A stretch of 64,000 nt of DNA from a virus. The stretch is from positions 1 to 64,000 of IMG/VR virus record IMGVR_UViG_3300019776_000693. One strand, given 5' to 3'. Positions within the stretch are counted from its first letter, which is position 1; the number at the start of each line of letters is the position of its first letter. Made by a program: the position numbers and the translations under genes. Under the pieces are notes generated by a model that worked only from the letters and a program-made list of their open reading frames with translations, made no database searches and was not told the origin of the DNA. This document shows, one piece after another, positions 41,401-50,692 of this stretch.

Positions 41401-43507
41401 ACTCATAAGTTAACGCCTGTTTTAAAATATCAGACGCTTGCTCTTTGGAAACTTTACTTCCTAATTTTTTAGTTACTTCTTCTAATTCTCCATTTCTTAC
41501 TTTACTTCCAATGATAAAATTAGAAAATTCATTTATTCTTTTATAGTTTTTATATTGAGATTGTAATTCTTCTTTCATTGAAGCTTTAACTTCTTGTGCT
41601 TGCTCTAAAGAAATACCTTGATTATTAGCTATTTGATTTTCATCTAATAAATCTATTTGGTTTTCTAAAAGACCTACTTGCTCATCTAAGAAATTTAAAG
41701 CATTTCCTCTTTGAAATTGAGCGTGTAAAGCAAAAGCTCTTGCTTGTTGTCCTCCTAATAAGTCTCCTTTTCTTTTAGCATTTTCTTCGGCTTTATTTGA
41801 AGCTAAAACACGATTTGCCATAATCATGTTTTCAATGGCTACTTTGGAGGTATAATTAGAGTTTTTACCGAATTCTTTTTCTATTTCTTCATTTCTTCTT
41901 TTTTGCGCCGTAAATTCATGGTCAAAGTTTAATCCTTTAGTACTATACATTCCTGTCATATTACCTGCTAAAGCACCTACAAGCATCCCTGTAAACACTT
42001 CATTAAGCCCTTCTTTTGTAGAATAAACATCACCAAAAGATTTAGTAAATGATTCAACTAAACCATAATTTTCTTTTGCATAATTTTTATCATACGAACT
42101 TTTAATCATATAATCTGCTGTACGACTACCAACAGATTGCAAACCTTCTTCAAAAGCTCCTTCTACTAAAGCACCTTTACCAAAAGTTGACCAACCTATT
42201 TGCAGACCTTTTTGAAATCTTGAGGCTTGGATAGTTTCTACTGCTCCGTCTACCACTTTAGTACCTACTCCAAAAATAGATTTATTTAATGATTCTGTAA
42301 TTCCTGTTTTAGGAAGTTTAAAATTCATTAATTTGCTAAATTGAGCTAAATTTGAAGCCCCTACTAAAGCTAAATTATATGTAAATAGTCCATTAGCTGT
42401 TGATTTTAATTTATCTTCAAAATCTGACAACTCTTCTGCCTCAGGTTCTCTACCATTTTGTTTTTTAAATTGTTCTTTAAAATCTCTTCTAGCTTCATTC
42501 ATGTACGCACGAGCTTCAAATCCTGCTTCGTACCCTGCACTAGTAACTACACTTCTTGTTATGTTTAGAGCTTCTCCTGCTCTTCCTCCGTAAATACCTC
42601 CTTTAAGACCTAATAATGAGTTTCTTGTCGCTAAAGACGGTAAGATAACTGCTTCTTGTTTAGCTACTTTTGCCAATCTTGTTACATCATCTAAATACTT
42701 AGTTGCGTCTAAAGTTTTGTCTGTAATTCTGCCTGCTTTCCCTAATATATTAGCTATTATTGTACCTAATCTTGTTCCTGTTGTTGATAAACTTGTACCT
42801 CCTGTTACAGTAGCCCATATTCCTTCTGTAACTAGAGCTCCTGTGGTAAATGCTAATCCTTGAAATATATCATCAAAAATAAGATTAGCAGTTCCTTTAC
42901 CCATAAAATCTTGTTTATTTTGAGCAGAAATGTAATTAGCATAATCTACATTCATTTTTTCTTGATGTAAATCTAAAGCTTTATTAAAGTCATTATCATA
43001 AAGGGCAGAAAAACTACCCTCTTTAATCATATTACCAATTCCATATAAAGCTCCTAATGTACCTCCTATAATACCTACTCCAGTAGTATCTGCAAACTTA
43101 ATCAACCCATTTTCTGCTTTATCCCATACAGATTGACTTTTAGCATAATTCTCATAATTATTTATTCCTGGAGTGTATGTTTCAAATTTTTTATACATAC
43201 TACCATCAGAAAGTTCTTGATACAATTCTCCTACATTATAATTTCTTGTCGTCCAAGATAATTTAGGATTATTTTCTTCAATTCTTTTTCCAAAAGCTAA
43301 TCTAGGGTCTCCCGAAGCAGATACTTTATTTATTCTGTTTTGAATCTCTGCTTTTTTACTTTCTAATGCGGAAGATTTACTAAATTCATTTATAGCTTGT
43401 AATGATTCAGTAGATAAAGAAGAAGGAGGATATGTTTCCTCCAACGACTTTTTAAATATATCAAAATTTTGATTGGCTAATTCTTTTCCGTCTATTTCTC
43501 CAAACAT
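38486..43507 (-). CDS. giant virion protein, probable ejected cargo (1673 aa)
   Basis: Helical and coiled-coil-rich (about 760-900: TKRKLNETKKELGNVQKELQ). Several Gly/Ala-rich hydrophobic segments could insert in membrane: VGIIGGTLGALYGIGNMI (near 165), AFTTGALVTEGIWATVTGG (near 225) and FTGMLVGALAGNM (near 500). This mix suits an internal protein that enters the host envelope during DNA ejection. A more globular beta-rich part lies near 1100-1450. No catalytic motif recognised. Translationally coupled to the 827-aa gene (TAATG). Confidence 0.68.
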   Translation of the reverse strand: MFGEIDGKELANQNFDIFKKSLEETYPPSSLSTESLQAINEFSKSSALESKKAEIQNRINKVSASGDPRLAFGKRIEENNPKLSWTTRNYNVGELYQELSDGSMYKKFETYTPGINNYENYAKSQSVWDKAENGLIKFADTTGVGIIGGTLGALYGIGNMIKEGSFSALYDNDFNKALDLHQEKMNVDYANYISAQNKQDFMGKGTANLIFDDIFQGLAFTTGALVTEGIWATVTGGTSLSTTGTRLGTIIANILGKAGRITDKTLDATKYLDDVTRLAKVAKQEAVILPSLATRNSLLGLKGGIYGGRAGEALNITRSVVTSAGYEAGFEARAYMNEARRDFKEQFKKQNGREPEAEELSDFEDKLKSTANGLFTYNLALVGASNLAQFSKLMNFKLPKTGITESLNKSIFGVGTKVVDGAVETIQASRFQKGLQIGWSTFGKGALVEGAFEEGLQSVGSRTADYMIKSSYDKNYAKENYGLVESFTKSFGDVYSTKEGLNEVFTGMLVGALAGNMTGMYSTKGLNFDHEFTAQKRRNEEIEKEFGKNSNYTSKVAIENMIMANRVLASNKAEENAKRKGDLLGGQQARAFALHAQFQRGNALNFLDEQVGLLENQIDLLDENQIANNQGISLEQAQEVKASMKEELQSQYKNYKRINEFSNFIIGSKVRNGELEEVTKKLGSKVSKEQASDILKQALTYELFMGENAYKHADEMLGAFHNELQNSFGSTRVSKSFEIADVIKKSTTATKRKLNETKKELGNVQKELQNTEKTFRDLQAIVEKATTPEERQTALNNLNELTQKRDELSQKEIELNNSWNVLYKSAKLENPLGQNKDEIISNDELNNLDKNIQETLSSIEQLRNANPEKAERLTVLLNEYEKSLGAWKKYSERTNQMINIDLGRRSPLSQLLLRKTTPNEDALEMIKSLMDTHFEKDNAEVEITKNKIKEVTEKSKQKDGVSIRPQESIDNKQNLVQYITDLIKNNPYLFEQVGENFDQTLPTDEELIEYIELYSPVLNDPSFDNKEFTYNNLQLDLFKKYLNQEEIDRLVELNTKFANWQLLEGAVYDGVSIAELIQQQIVLNKEITKPTDEGVLTEEDVEKLEDLEDKDRRFDILQTPQNVFVRQDKGDVIISHMTPNQLLEAQGQIEAILTKSGAKSSKRVSINDRIKVEEGDVISYGNTNVRVLKGGKLVIKKDAFNLPFRKTKSGYSIVYLNGEPMKSEFTDVDTYSAQEIYNLKNGDELTAIIDLQDSYNSTLVNSDKSEQEIKDNLKISFYDTNGNKVADLKANYGGEDNTSFLTFREKAYDLLNSSGNTRIELGYVDVQTVFLGAPNIVLDDSGKIKEFDIVNPERVLDYGVWDGAKTNLRGATKGVRTDFLKGLNKNLPIIILQEGNIKFAYPVALKTIDKNIGTEIMERGLPKAQLAIEMNRQLKLNGINSELFYISEDNNNMFQPDGKTSEELEIAIEQLNKLQDKVEYSTAWFEKGHNKEQLTKEISVNLDVEKPMLLSPKIVIDYNTLVNAKNEIQTEEKISQEINDLFEARKELSKIGRNIPTSVTESTFKFEGANFNYITDNEGNTYSMSVSNKKFSKLVEDYNSYSEGIKDQVLSQIKKMATNRGKNFFSVYNEKNKKINELENKINSDFLLKAEYDDIIQLQEDKKKESSKSKKEC

Positions 43508-45990
43508 TACTTAAGGGTTTGTTTTATAGTTTCTTTTGTTGCATATTCATCAGAAATTTCTTTACTTAATTCGTATAAAGTGAATTGAGCAGGAAATATT
43601 TGTTGAGCATGAAAATATTCTTTATTTATAGAATCGCTTGTAAATTCTTTTGTCTCCCCATTGATTTTTAAATTCCAAGCACTGTTCATAGGTACTAAAT
43701 CTGCTCTTACTGCTTTTCTAGCTACTTTATCAACTATATTTGCTGACATATTTTGTGCTTCTTGTTCTGAAAATCCTTTTTGTTGTAAAATTATAGAGAA
43801 CATATCAATAGCATCTTGCTTACTTGCAAATGTTTTTAAACCGTTAGCTAATTCTATATCTTTTATTGTACTATCTATATTTTTATATGTACTTGATATT
43901 TGCTTTCTTTCTTTTAATCCATCATACACTCTATGTTCTTTTGAAGCAAATATTGGCTTACCTTTTTCAAAATCAGAGGCTTTTAAACTTCTTTCATTAT
44001 CATCAATAGATAATTCTAGTTGACTTGCTAGAGCAGAGCCTTTTATTGGAACTATTGCTTTTGCAATTTTTACATTTCCTTTTGAATCAACTCCTTGATA
44101 TTCTGTTAACTCTAAAGTTCCTTCTTCTGTATTTTTTTTAACTGTTATATTAGCTTTTTCAGAAAATTTTTGACCCGATAACGCATCTGAAGGTACTAAT
44201 TTTAAAACTTTTTGAGCACTGTCTCCTGAAATAGTTATAACATTTTTTTGTAAAATATATTCAGATTCAGGTATGTCTTTTAAATTTTTACCAATATCCT
44301 CAGTGGTTGGTTCTGTTGCTTGTCCATAAACTGGGACATCTTGATATTGAGGTATACCTTTAACAGAAGAAGGTATTTGTTGTTTTCTATATCCAACTAT
44401 AACTCTTCTAGGTACAAAATTTTTCTGTGCTTTTACTTCCGCCTCTTTTAATAATTTTGCGATGCGTCTTCTTTGGATATCTGCTTCTACTACTTCTGCT
44501 TCAACTTGAGCACCGTTAGCACTTTCTATATCCATTCGTGATTCATAAAAAGCTTTTATAGAAGCATCTGCTTTAGATGCTGTAACTCCTTTTCTTAATG
44601 TAAAATCATCTGTTTTTGGGTTATAATCAAAACCTGATTTTTTCATAGAAGCTATATAACCAATTTTAGTATCTCCTTCGGGTAAATTTTTAAATGCTTC
44701 TGTTGTATTATTAACTACAGTGTTATAACCGTCGTTATATGCTTTTTTAACTTGTCCATAAACATCTAAATCAGGAACAACTTGATTCAATTCAGGATTT
44801 AAAGCTATATCGGAAAGTGGAATGGCTTGGTCATAAGTGCCATTAGCTGTTCTTTTTAAACCTTTTTGTAAAGCCTCTGCTTCTTTTAACGCTAATGCTC
44901 TGTCTGCTCTTACATCATCTCTGTATGCTTTAGCTATATCTTCTTTTGCTTTCCATACATCATTAACTTCATAAGTTTCATTAATTCTAGCTCCTGCAAG
45001 CTCTGAAAATGTGTTTACAAGTTGGTTCTTTTTTAATAAATATCCTATATTATCTACTGATAAATTATCTATATTATTTAAGTTTTGAGTATAGCTATCT
45101 CTTCTACTTTCAAGAATATTTTTTTGTCTTGTAGCGTCTTCTACTTTATCTTTTGTGACATTTGCTTTTATAGTAGCTTCTTGAATTGCGATTTCATCAT
45201 TCATTCTATCTATACTTGTAGTAAGCATATCTCTGAAATCTTTTTTTGCTTCTGCGGGATTTGTTTTATATTCTCCCCATCCGTCAATAACTAATTGTTG
45301 TTCTGTCTCTGTATCGATTATACCTGGAATATATTTTAAGATTTCATCTGATGTAAGTCCGTTTATTTTTCTTACTGTTTTTTTTGCAGGGTCATTAGGG
45401 TCTACAATTTCAACAGTTTGTTCTCCTTTCAATTGCTTATATTTCAAAGCTTTTTCTGTCATTTTTTCTATTGGGTCACCTGCATAAGGAACATAAGATA
45501 AAGTGCCTAATTTAGTATCTACATTTCCACTTAAATAATTATTAAGCCCTGCTTGATATTTAGCATATTCATAATTATTTTGATTAAATGATTTTGGGTC
45601 TTTTTCTTTTAATTTTGCTACTCCTGCTTCAAAATTTTGAATATCTTGAGCATATTTCATGTGAGTTTTTACTTTATCATCAATGGCAGAAGTGATATAT
45701 CTACTTAATTCTGTTGTAACTGAATTACTTAATAATCCTCGTCCTGCACTTGCTTTTAGGTTAGCATTTACTAAATTTAAAGCTCCTTGTACTTTATCTC
45801 CTAAATATTTTTTAGCATCTTCTTGTAATAAAGGAATAGAGGAGACTTTAGAAACAAGTTCCTCTAATTTTGCTGTATTTACATCAAATTTTTGTTGTAG
45901 TGCCCCTTGAACCTGTCCACTTAGTAAAGCATCTTGTAGATAATTTACAGGTTGTCCAAAATTTTTAGGAATATATTCGCCAAATGACAT
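43507..45990 (-). CDS. large helical virion protein, probable ejected cargo (827 aa)
   Basis: N-terminal part (YLQDALLSGQVQGALQQKFD, ASAGRGLLSNSVTTELSRYI) is helical and typical of crAss-like internal proteins. Middle is coiled coil (NDEIAIQEATIKANVTKDKV). The C-terminal third has a PRRVIVGYRKQQIPS segment and a beta-rich domain. Own promoter at 46008. No enzymatic motif seen. Confidence 0.68.
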   Translation of the reverse strand: MSFGEYIPKNFGQPVNYLQDALLSGQVQGALQQKFDVNTAKLEELVSKVSSIPLLQEDAKKYLGDKVQGALNLVNANLKASAGRGLLSNSVTTELSRYITSAIDDKVKTHMKYAQDIQNFEAGVAKLKEKDPKSFNQNNYEYAKYQAGLNNYLSGNVDTKLGTLSYVPYAGDPIEKMTEKALKYKQLKGEQTVEIVDPNDPAKKTVRKINGLTSDEILKYIPGIIDTETEQQLVIDGWGEYKTNPAEAKKDFRDMLTTSIDRMNDEIAIQEATIKANVTKDKVEDATRQKNILESRRDSYTQNLNNIDNLSVDNIGYLLKKNQLVNTFSELAGARINETYEVNDVWKAKEDIAKAYRDDVRADRALALKEAEALQKGLKRTANGTYDQAIPLSDIALNPELNQVVPDLDVYGQVKKAYNDGYNTVVNNTTEAFKNLPEGDTKIGYIASMKKSGFDYNPKTDDFTLRKGVTASKADASIKAFYESRMDIESANGAQVEAEVVEADIQRRRIAKLLKEAEVKAQKNFVPRRVIVGYRKQQIPSSVKGIPQYQDVPVYGQATEPTTEDIGKNLKDIPESEYILQKNVITISGDSAQKVLKLVPSDALSGQKFSEKANITVKKNTEEGTLELTEYQGVDSKGNVKIAKAIVPIKGSALASQLELSIDDNERSLKASDFEKGKPIFASKEHRVYDGLKERKQISSTYKNIDSTIKDIELANGLKTFASKQDAIDMFSIILQQKGFSEQEAQNMSANIVDKVARKAVRADLVPMNSAWNLKINGETKEFTSDSINKEYFHAQQIFPAQFTLYELSKEISDEYATKETIKQTLK

Positions 45991-46007
45991 AGTTTTCTAT
46001 ATTTTTA

Positions 46008-46038
46008 CAAAGATAAAGAAATTATAATTAATTTCCAA
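46008..46038 (-). promoter_or_regulatory. promoter of the 827/1673-aa operon
   Basis: Minus-strand TTG (46036-46038), 20-base spacer, TATCTTTG (46008-46015), 18 bases before the ATG. The -33 box lies inside the end of the upstream gene. Confidence 0.72.
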
Positions 46039-47755
46039 ATCTATTTTTATTAAATTTACCTCCTTTTTTCAGAGTTATAGGTTTTTGTATTTGAGGGGTA
46101 TTAATTACTTGATACGTAGAACCATCGTAAGAAATATCGGGATTCAAAACATTGTTACGGTTTAGTTGATTAATATACATCCATTTTTGAAAATTATCTT
46201 GGAATCTTATATTACTTTGATTCTGCAAATCAGCTTCATATCCTTCCAACTCTCTTCCCATTAAACTTTGATATTGTGCAGCAGATTGTGCATCAGCCAA
46301 ACTTTGTCTTGTTTTAACTTGAGCATCTTCGTAACTTTCTCTTTCTCTTGCTTGCGCATTATATCTCGAAGTTTCTGCAATAATTTTAGAAACTGCTTGT
46401 GCATTATTTGCATCCATAGAAGATAAAGTTGCAGCTTTTTGAGCATCAGGAAGTTGGTCTATTTGATTCTCAGTAGCCATTCTACTTCTATTTATTTCAG
46501 ACAATGCTTGCTCAGGATTTATTTCTACTCTTTCTCCTGAATAAATTCTTGGTTGAAATTTTAAAGGTGCTCTAAAAGTAGGGTTTAATAAATCTCTTTC
46601 TGGTAATAATACCATTCCTAATCTCTTAGCTCCCTCCTCTGTTTTAGGTATGTTTGTTGCTTTTTCTTCTTCTGTCGGTATTTTGGCTAAATTTAAATTT
46701 GGTGCGGTTGGTGTTAAACTGATGTTACTTGGTTCAGGTTTTACCGTTTCTGATGAAGCTACCATTGGATAACGCCAATCCCATTTATTATCTTGAAATT
46801 GTTCTAACCAAAAATTATCATCTACTCCCACTGTTTTAGCTAAAGCATCTTTTTCTTCTGGTGTGAAATTAGTCGAATCTCTATTTACATCTAAACCTAG
46901 CTGTTTAAAAGCATCGGGATTAGATTGTTTTAGTATATCTACTCCTTTTGCTGTCATTGGTTGTCCGCTATCTTTAAAATAAGAAACCACTGCTTGAGGA
47001 TTATTAGCTACCATAAATTTTTGTAACTTACCCGCCTCTTGTCCTAAATCACCTTTTAAGTTTAAATCTCCTTCATATCCTAAAGCTACAGATTGATTAT
47101 AAAAATCTTTTAATCTCTCTTTTTGCTGTTCTCCTCCATACTGAAATTTACCGTTTTTATTCTCTTTATCTTTTTTTACGGCTTCTTGTGCAGTGTATAA
47201 AAGATTAAACATTTCTTGTTTAGGTTGCTCTAATTCTTGAAGTTTTTCTCCATATTCTCTGATTTCATCCATCAAAATTTCCTGATTCAAAGCTAAAGTA
47301 GTTTCATCATCTACTTTTTGTTTTTGTTCATCAAGTTCTTTAATATATTTTTCAGCTTCTTCTGTTGCTTCTGTATGTCCTATTTTCTTTAAATATTTAT
47401 CGAGTACTTGAGAGTAAGTATCAGTAGCTTTTATTTTAATTTCAAATTCTTTAGTTAATTTTTTAGCTAATTCTCCACCTACTTTTAAGTGATTAGATAA
47501 TACTCTTGACCCATCTTCCAGATTAGTTTTTATACCACCTTGTTCGTGACTTTCTCCTTCTGCTTTTTTAACGCCTGAAGTATCTTTAACGTATTCTCCA
47601 TCTTCGATTTCGCTATTAGCCATATCCTCAGCATGTTCAGGAAGTTCTCTGATAAACTGACCTGTCATATCTTTATACATCTCTTTTTTTTCTCCTCCAT
47701 TTTGGAAGAAAATTTGTTCAAAGATATTTTTCGGTATTGAAATTGTTTTACTCAT
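46028..47755 (-). CDS. virion structural protein with GG motifs (575 aa)
   Basis: Start chosen at the ATG that overlaps the upstream stop by eight bases; an ATG ten codons earlier overlaps more. N-terminal FFQNGGEKKE, then SEIEDGEYVKDTSG with ESHEQGGIKTNLEDGSRVLS, a block I know from structural proteins of crAss-like and other Bacteroidota phages. A coiled coil (KYIKELDEQKQKVDDE) follows, then FQYGGEQQ, a lysozyme-free central domain, and a C-terminal LKKGGKFNKNRFGN. No enzyme motif. Probably a tail or cargo component. Confidence 0.7.
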   Translation of the reverse strand: MSKTISIPKNIFEQIFFQNGGEKKEMYKDMTGQFIRELPEHAEDMANSEIEDGEYVKDTSGVKKAEGESHEQGGIKTNLEDGSRVLSNHLKVGGELAKKLTKEFEIKIKATDTYSQVLDKYLKKIGHTEATEEAEKYIKELDEQKQKVDDETTLALNQEILMDEIREYGEKLQELEQPKQEMFNLLYTAQEAVKKDKENKNGKFQYGGEQQKERLKDFYNQSVALGYEGDLNLKGDLGQEAGKLQKFMVANNPQAVVSYFKDSGQPMTAKGVDILKQSNPDAFKQLGLDVNRDSTNFTPEEKDALAKTVGVDDNFWLEQFQDNKWDWRYPMVASSETVKPEPSNISLTPTAPNLNLAKIPTEEEKATNIPKTEEGAKRLGMVLLPERDLLNPTFRAPLKFQPRIYSGERVEINPEQALSEINRSRMATENQIDQLPDAQKAATLSSMDANNAQAVSKIIAETSRYNAQARERESYEDAQVKTRQSLADAQSAAQYQSLMGRELEGYEADLQNQSNIRFQDNFQKWMYINQLNRNNVLNPDISYDGSTYQVINTPQIQKPITLKKGGKFNKNRFGN

Positions 47756-49076
47756 AGCTAATTTCGTAATCACCTGTTTGTTCATTCAACTTATATCCTG
47801 TTATTTTCTTACCAATTAATTGGGAAATGTATTCACCTCCATCTTTCATTTGTGGAATCTCTTGTTGTTGCATAGGTTGACCTTGTTGCATAGCAGATTG
47901 AATAATTTGTTGAATTTGGTCTTGTGGAACACCCATTTGCATTAACTGTTGAGCTATTTCTTCGGGAGAAATTCCACTATTTAATGCTTCTATAACCATT
48001 TGTAGTACTTGTTGAGGGTCAGGGGGTGGTAATTGTTCTCCACCATTTTGATAAAATCCTGTCATTGCATCCCTTTGGTTATTATAATAAGTTTTCAAAG
48101 CTTCATTTTTAACTCTTTCTTGTCCTATACCTGAAAAAATATTTCTAGCTGTTCCTGTTGCTACTTTTAGTGCTCCTGCAACTGTTTCTAAAGGGCTTCC
48201 TGATTCTATTCCTCTTCCTAATGCTTGTGCTCCTCCTGCTAAATCAACATCGCTATACGGATTAAAAAACTGATAAGGTTGATTAAAATTTGGAGTAGTG
48301 TTTTGATTATTTACTACATTGTTATTAGTATTTGTTGTTTGTTCAGGTGATAAAGATATTAAATTATTTTGTGCTTGTGTGGTGAATAAAGGAGGATTTT
48401 GGTCATACCAACCCCCATCTTGATAAGAAGCGATAGGATTAGAGTTAAAATTAGGTTCTTTTTTAGAAGACATATAATTTCTATAATTACTCATTTTTTG
48501 AAAATCTTTTTCTCCTTGTGCATCTAAATAATCCACAGAGCCGTCATTATAATAAACCTTAGTATAATTTCCTTCTGGTAATCCTTGTTTTGGTTTATTA
48601 GTTTGCACATTATATTTTATATCACGTATTGATTTTTGTTGTGCAAAAGTTGGTTTATCATATTCACCATAAAGTTTTGTAGGTACAAAAGGTGTATTTG
48701 AATTTATTCTGTTTGTATAATCGTTATATGCTTTAGTATCTTTCATCAAATTAAAAGCCTCATTTTTCACAAATTCAGAATCCCTATCTGCTAAAAATTG
48801 TGGGTCTGATGGGTCTCTATAAAAAACTTTTACACCTTCACCCATAGAAGGATTAAATACATTTGGTTGTATATTATAAATGTTTTTTAAATTAGATTGC
48901 AAACCACCGTCTTGGTGTTTATTATGCTTTTGATTATACATAGAATAAGCTATTGCAACAGCTCTGTCTTTTTCATAGCCTTCGTTAATTAAAACACCTA
49001 TTTTGTGACTAATCCATTCGCTTTTATTTCCACCTTCTTTATATGTATCTATTTTAAATCTGTTATTTTTTTTCAT
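47748..49076 (-). CDS. virion structural protein with GG motifs (442 aa)
   Basis: N-terminus has SEWISHKIGVLINEGYEKDR then AVAIAYSM, the phage motif of an EGY-x-x-x-x-AVAIA helix pair, followed by KHQDGGLQ. The middle is Asn/Gln/Pro-rich and probably flexible. Further GG motifs: YKEGGNK, YQDGGWYD, FYQNGGEQ, MKDGGEYI. The Gln-rich stretch SGISPEEIAQQLMQMGVPQD ends in QIIQSAMQQGQPMQQQ. Likely virion-associated by position between lysozyme and cargo genes. Confidence 0.68.
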   Translation of the reverse strand: MKKNNRFKIDTYKEGGNKSEWISHKIGVLINEGYEKDRAVAIAYSMYNQKHNKHQDGGLQSNLKNIYNIQPNVFNPSMGEGVKVFYRDPSDPQFLADRDSEFVKNEAFNLMKDTKAYNDYTNRINSNTPFVPTKLYGEYDKPTFAQQKSIRDIKYNVQTNKPKQGLPEGNYTKVYYNDGSVDYLDAQGEKDFQKMSNYRNYMSSKKEPNFNSNPIASYQDGGWYDQNPPLFTTQAQNNLISLSPEQTTNTNNNVVNNQNTTPNFNQPYQFFNPYSDVDLAGGAQALGRGIESGSPLETVAGALKVATGTARNIFSGIGQERVKNEALKTYYNNQRDAMTGFYQNGGEQLPPPDPQQVLQMVIEALNSGISPEEIAQQLMQMGVPQDQIQQIIQSAMQQGQPMQQQEIPQMKDGGEYISQLIGKKITGYKLNEQTGDYEISYE

Positions 49077-49105
49077 TTTTTAGAATATAATAATTTAATG
49101 CTATT

Positions 49106-50650
49106 TTAAATATCTGAAGCGGGTGATTCAAGTATACTATTTGTATTTTTAAAGAAATATTTATTATTTGGTAACATTAATTTTGTTTCTAACGTCTCTA
49201 AAGAAGTTCCTAAAATAGGATAATTAATGTTTTTCATTGTTATACTTCCATCAGTAGGAACTTGTACAATTTGATTTGGGTAATCATACATTCCTCTTGA
49301 ACTTATTGGAATTTGACCTCCATTTTTTGCTATAAATTCTTTAGGTTTATTTTCTACTGATACTGTTTTATTTAATAAATTTAAAAGTTGTTCATCATTA
49401 AACATATCTAATTTGAATAACTCTTTATTTTTACTGTTTTTTAACTTTTCTGGGTCAATTATTTCATTAGGTTTATATTTATTAAACTGTCTAAATTGCA
49501 TTAATCTTGAATGTACTTCTGATGGGTCTAATAAATAATTACCTTGTGCTCCTAAATTTTTAACTTTACTTTCAGTTTCTTCTGATATATTTTTATAAAT
49601 AGGGTCAGATATAAATTTTACTGTATCCTTTGCTGATAATTGGTCTTGTATATAATGATTTATTTCATGCGGTAGTATTCCTGGAAAACTTTGATAATTT
49701 GGACTTAAAAGTACTTCTTTACTAGAAGGGTTGAATTCTCCATAAGTGCTTTGAGGTAAATCTTCACTTATTTTAGTTACAGGGTTAAAATTAAAATTAT
49801 ATTTAGGTACTTCTATTACGTTTCCTTGTTCATCTAAAACAGTAGTTCTCCCTTGATACCAATTTTTTATAAAATCTTCATCTTCTTTTGAATAAGTCCC
49901 TCCTTCTTGAAATTCAGTTATAGGTGTATATTCTATTGGTTGTAAATCTACTTGATATAGTAATGGTGCTTCTTGATACTGTTGCTCTTGTGTAACAGTA
50001 TTTTGCATTTGTTGTTGAAACATTTGCTGTTCTTCTTGAAAGCTTTCTTCTAATAATTTTTTTGAAGCTGTTTCTTCTTTAGTTTCTTTTTGCTGTTCTT
50101 CTGTGTTAAAAACTTGTCCTACTACTATTGGTAATTTTTCGTCGATATTTGCATAACTATTGACAACTGGTTCGTCTTCAATAATTTTTTCACTTTCATT
50201 TATTGGCATATCCCAAACAGATTTTAAATAATCCATTTTTCTTGCTTTTTGTCCTCTATAAACACTACCTCCTGTTGCTTTTGGTAAAGAAGCCCATTCT
50301 CCTGATAATTTATTTATAGCTGTTTCAAACTTATTATTTAAAATATCATTTAAAGCTCCTCTTTGTTTTATTAAACCTATCGCAGCTAAATCTTGTGAAC
50401 GTGGAGAAAAATCTTTTAAACCTAGTTTTTTAGAAATTCCATCCCATGTTTTATTTAAAAATTGATATGCTCCTTCTGCCGAAGAATAGTCTTTTATACT
50501 CGGTATATAAACTTTTTGTCCTGGTTTTTTACTTAAATCTGAAAATCTTTCGCCTCCTACTCTTGTATTATAATCTGCTCCTTCGGCAGTTCTAATAACT
50601 TTAAGCATTGCTTGAATTTTAGGGTTGTTTAACAACTCTTCCTCATCCAT
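49106..50650 (-). CDS. virion lysozyme (GH104-like) fused to a metallopeptidase-like domain (514 aa)
   Basis: From the ATG at 50650. Residues 8-145 match phage lambda R-type transglycosylase/lysozyme: VIRTAEGADYN (catalytic E23), SSAEGAYQFLNKTWDGISKK, LKDFSPRSQDLAAIGLIKQR, GALNDIL, LSGEWASLP. Then a Gln/Glu-rich linker (about 160-250) and FQEGGTY. The C-terminal domain contains LLSPNYQSFPGILPHEINHY (HExxH at about 325) and a downstream Glu in LLDPSEVHSRL, as in zincins. Likely cuts peptidoglycan, and possibly its peptides, during genome entry. The lysozyme call is firm; the peptidase call is moderate. Confidence 0.82.
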   Translation of the reverse strand: MDEEELLNNPKIQAMLKVIRTAEGADYNTRVGGERFSDLSKKPGQKVYIPSIKDYSSAEGAYQFLNKTWDGISKKLGLKDFSPRSQDLAAIGLIKQRGALNDILNNKFETAINKLSGEWASLPKATGGSVYRGQKARKMDYLKSVWDMPINESEKIIEDEPVVNSYANIDEKLPIVVGQVFNTEEQQKETKEETASKKLLEESFQEEQQMFQQQMQNTVTQEQQYQEAPLLYQVDLQPIEYTPITEFQEGGTYSKEDEDFIKNWYQGRTTVLDEQGNVIEVPKYNFNFNPVTKISEDLPQSTYGEFNPSSKEVLLSPNYQSFPGILPHEINHYIQDQLSAKDTVKFISDPIYKNISEETESKVKNLGAQGNYLLDPSEVHSRLMQFRQFNKYKPNEIIDPEKLKNSKNKELFKLDMFNDEQLLNLLNKTVSVENKPKEFIAKNGGQIPISSRGMYDYPNQIVQVPTDGSITMKNINYPILGTSLETLETKLMLPNNKYFFKNTNSILESPASDI

Positions 50651-50652
50651 AT

Positions 50653-50692
50653 AAAAAATGCCCCTTAAATTAAACATTAAGAGGCAAAAATA
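50653..50692 (-). terminator. terminator hairpin overlapped by a promoter -7 box
   Basis: Minus-strand 10-bp stem (50677-50686 with 50659-50668, one G-U), 8-base loop, then TTTTTTAT ending at the lysozyme ATG. A TATTTTTG -7 box (50685-50692) would place initiation inside the 5' arm, so only read-through transcripts form the hairpin. Confidence 0.6.

Noticed and set aside
30733-45990. Crass-like virion RNA polymerase among the giant proteins
   Set aside because: The large proteins are in the position where crAss-like phages encode it, but I found no DxDGD catalytic signature in any of the four (the DSDGG near the start of the 1815-aa protein is not that motif). The polymerase may lie outside the window.
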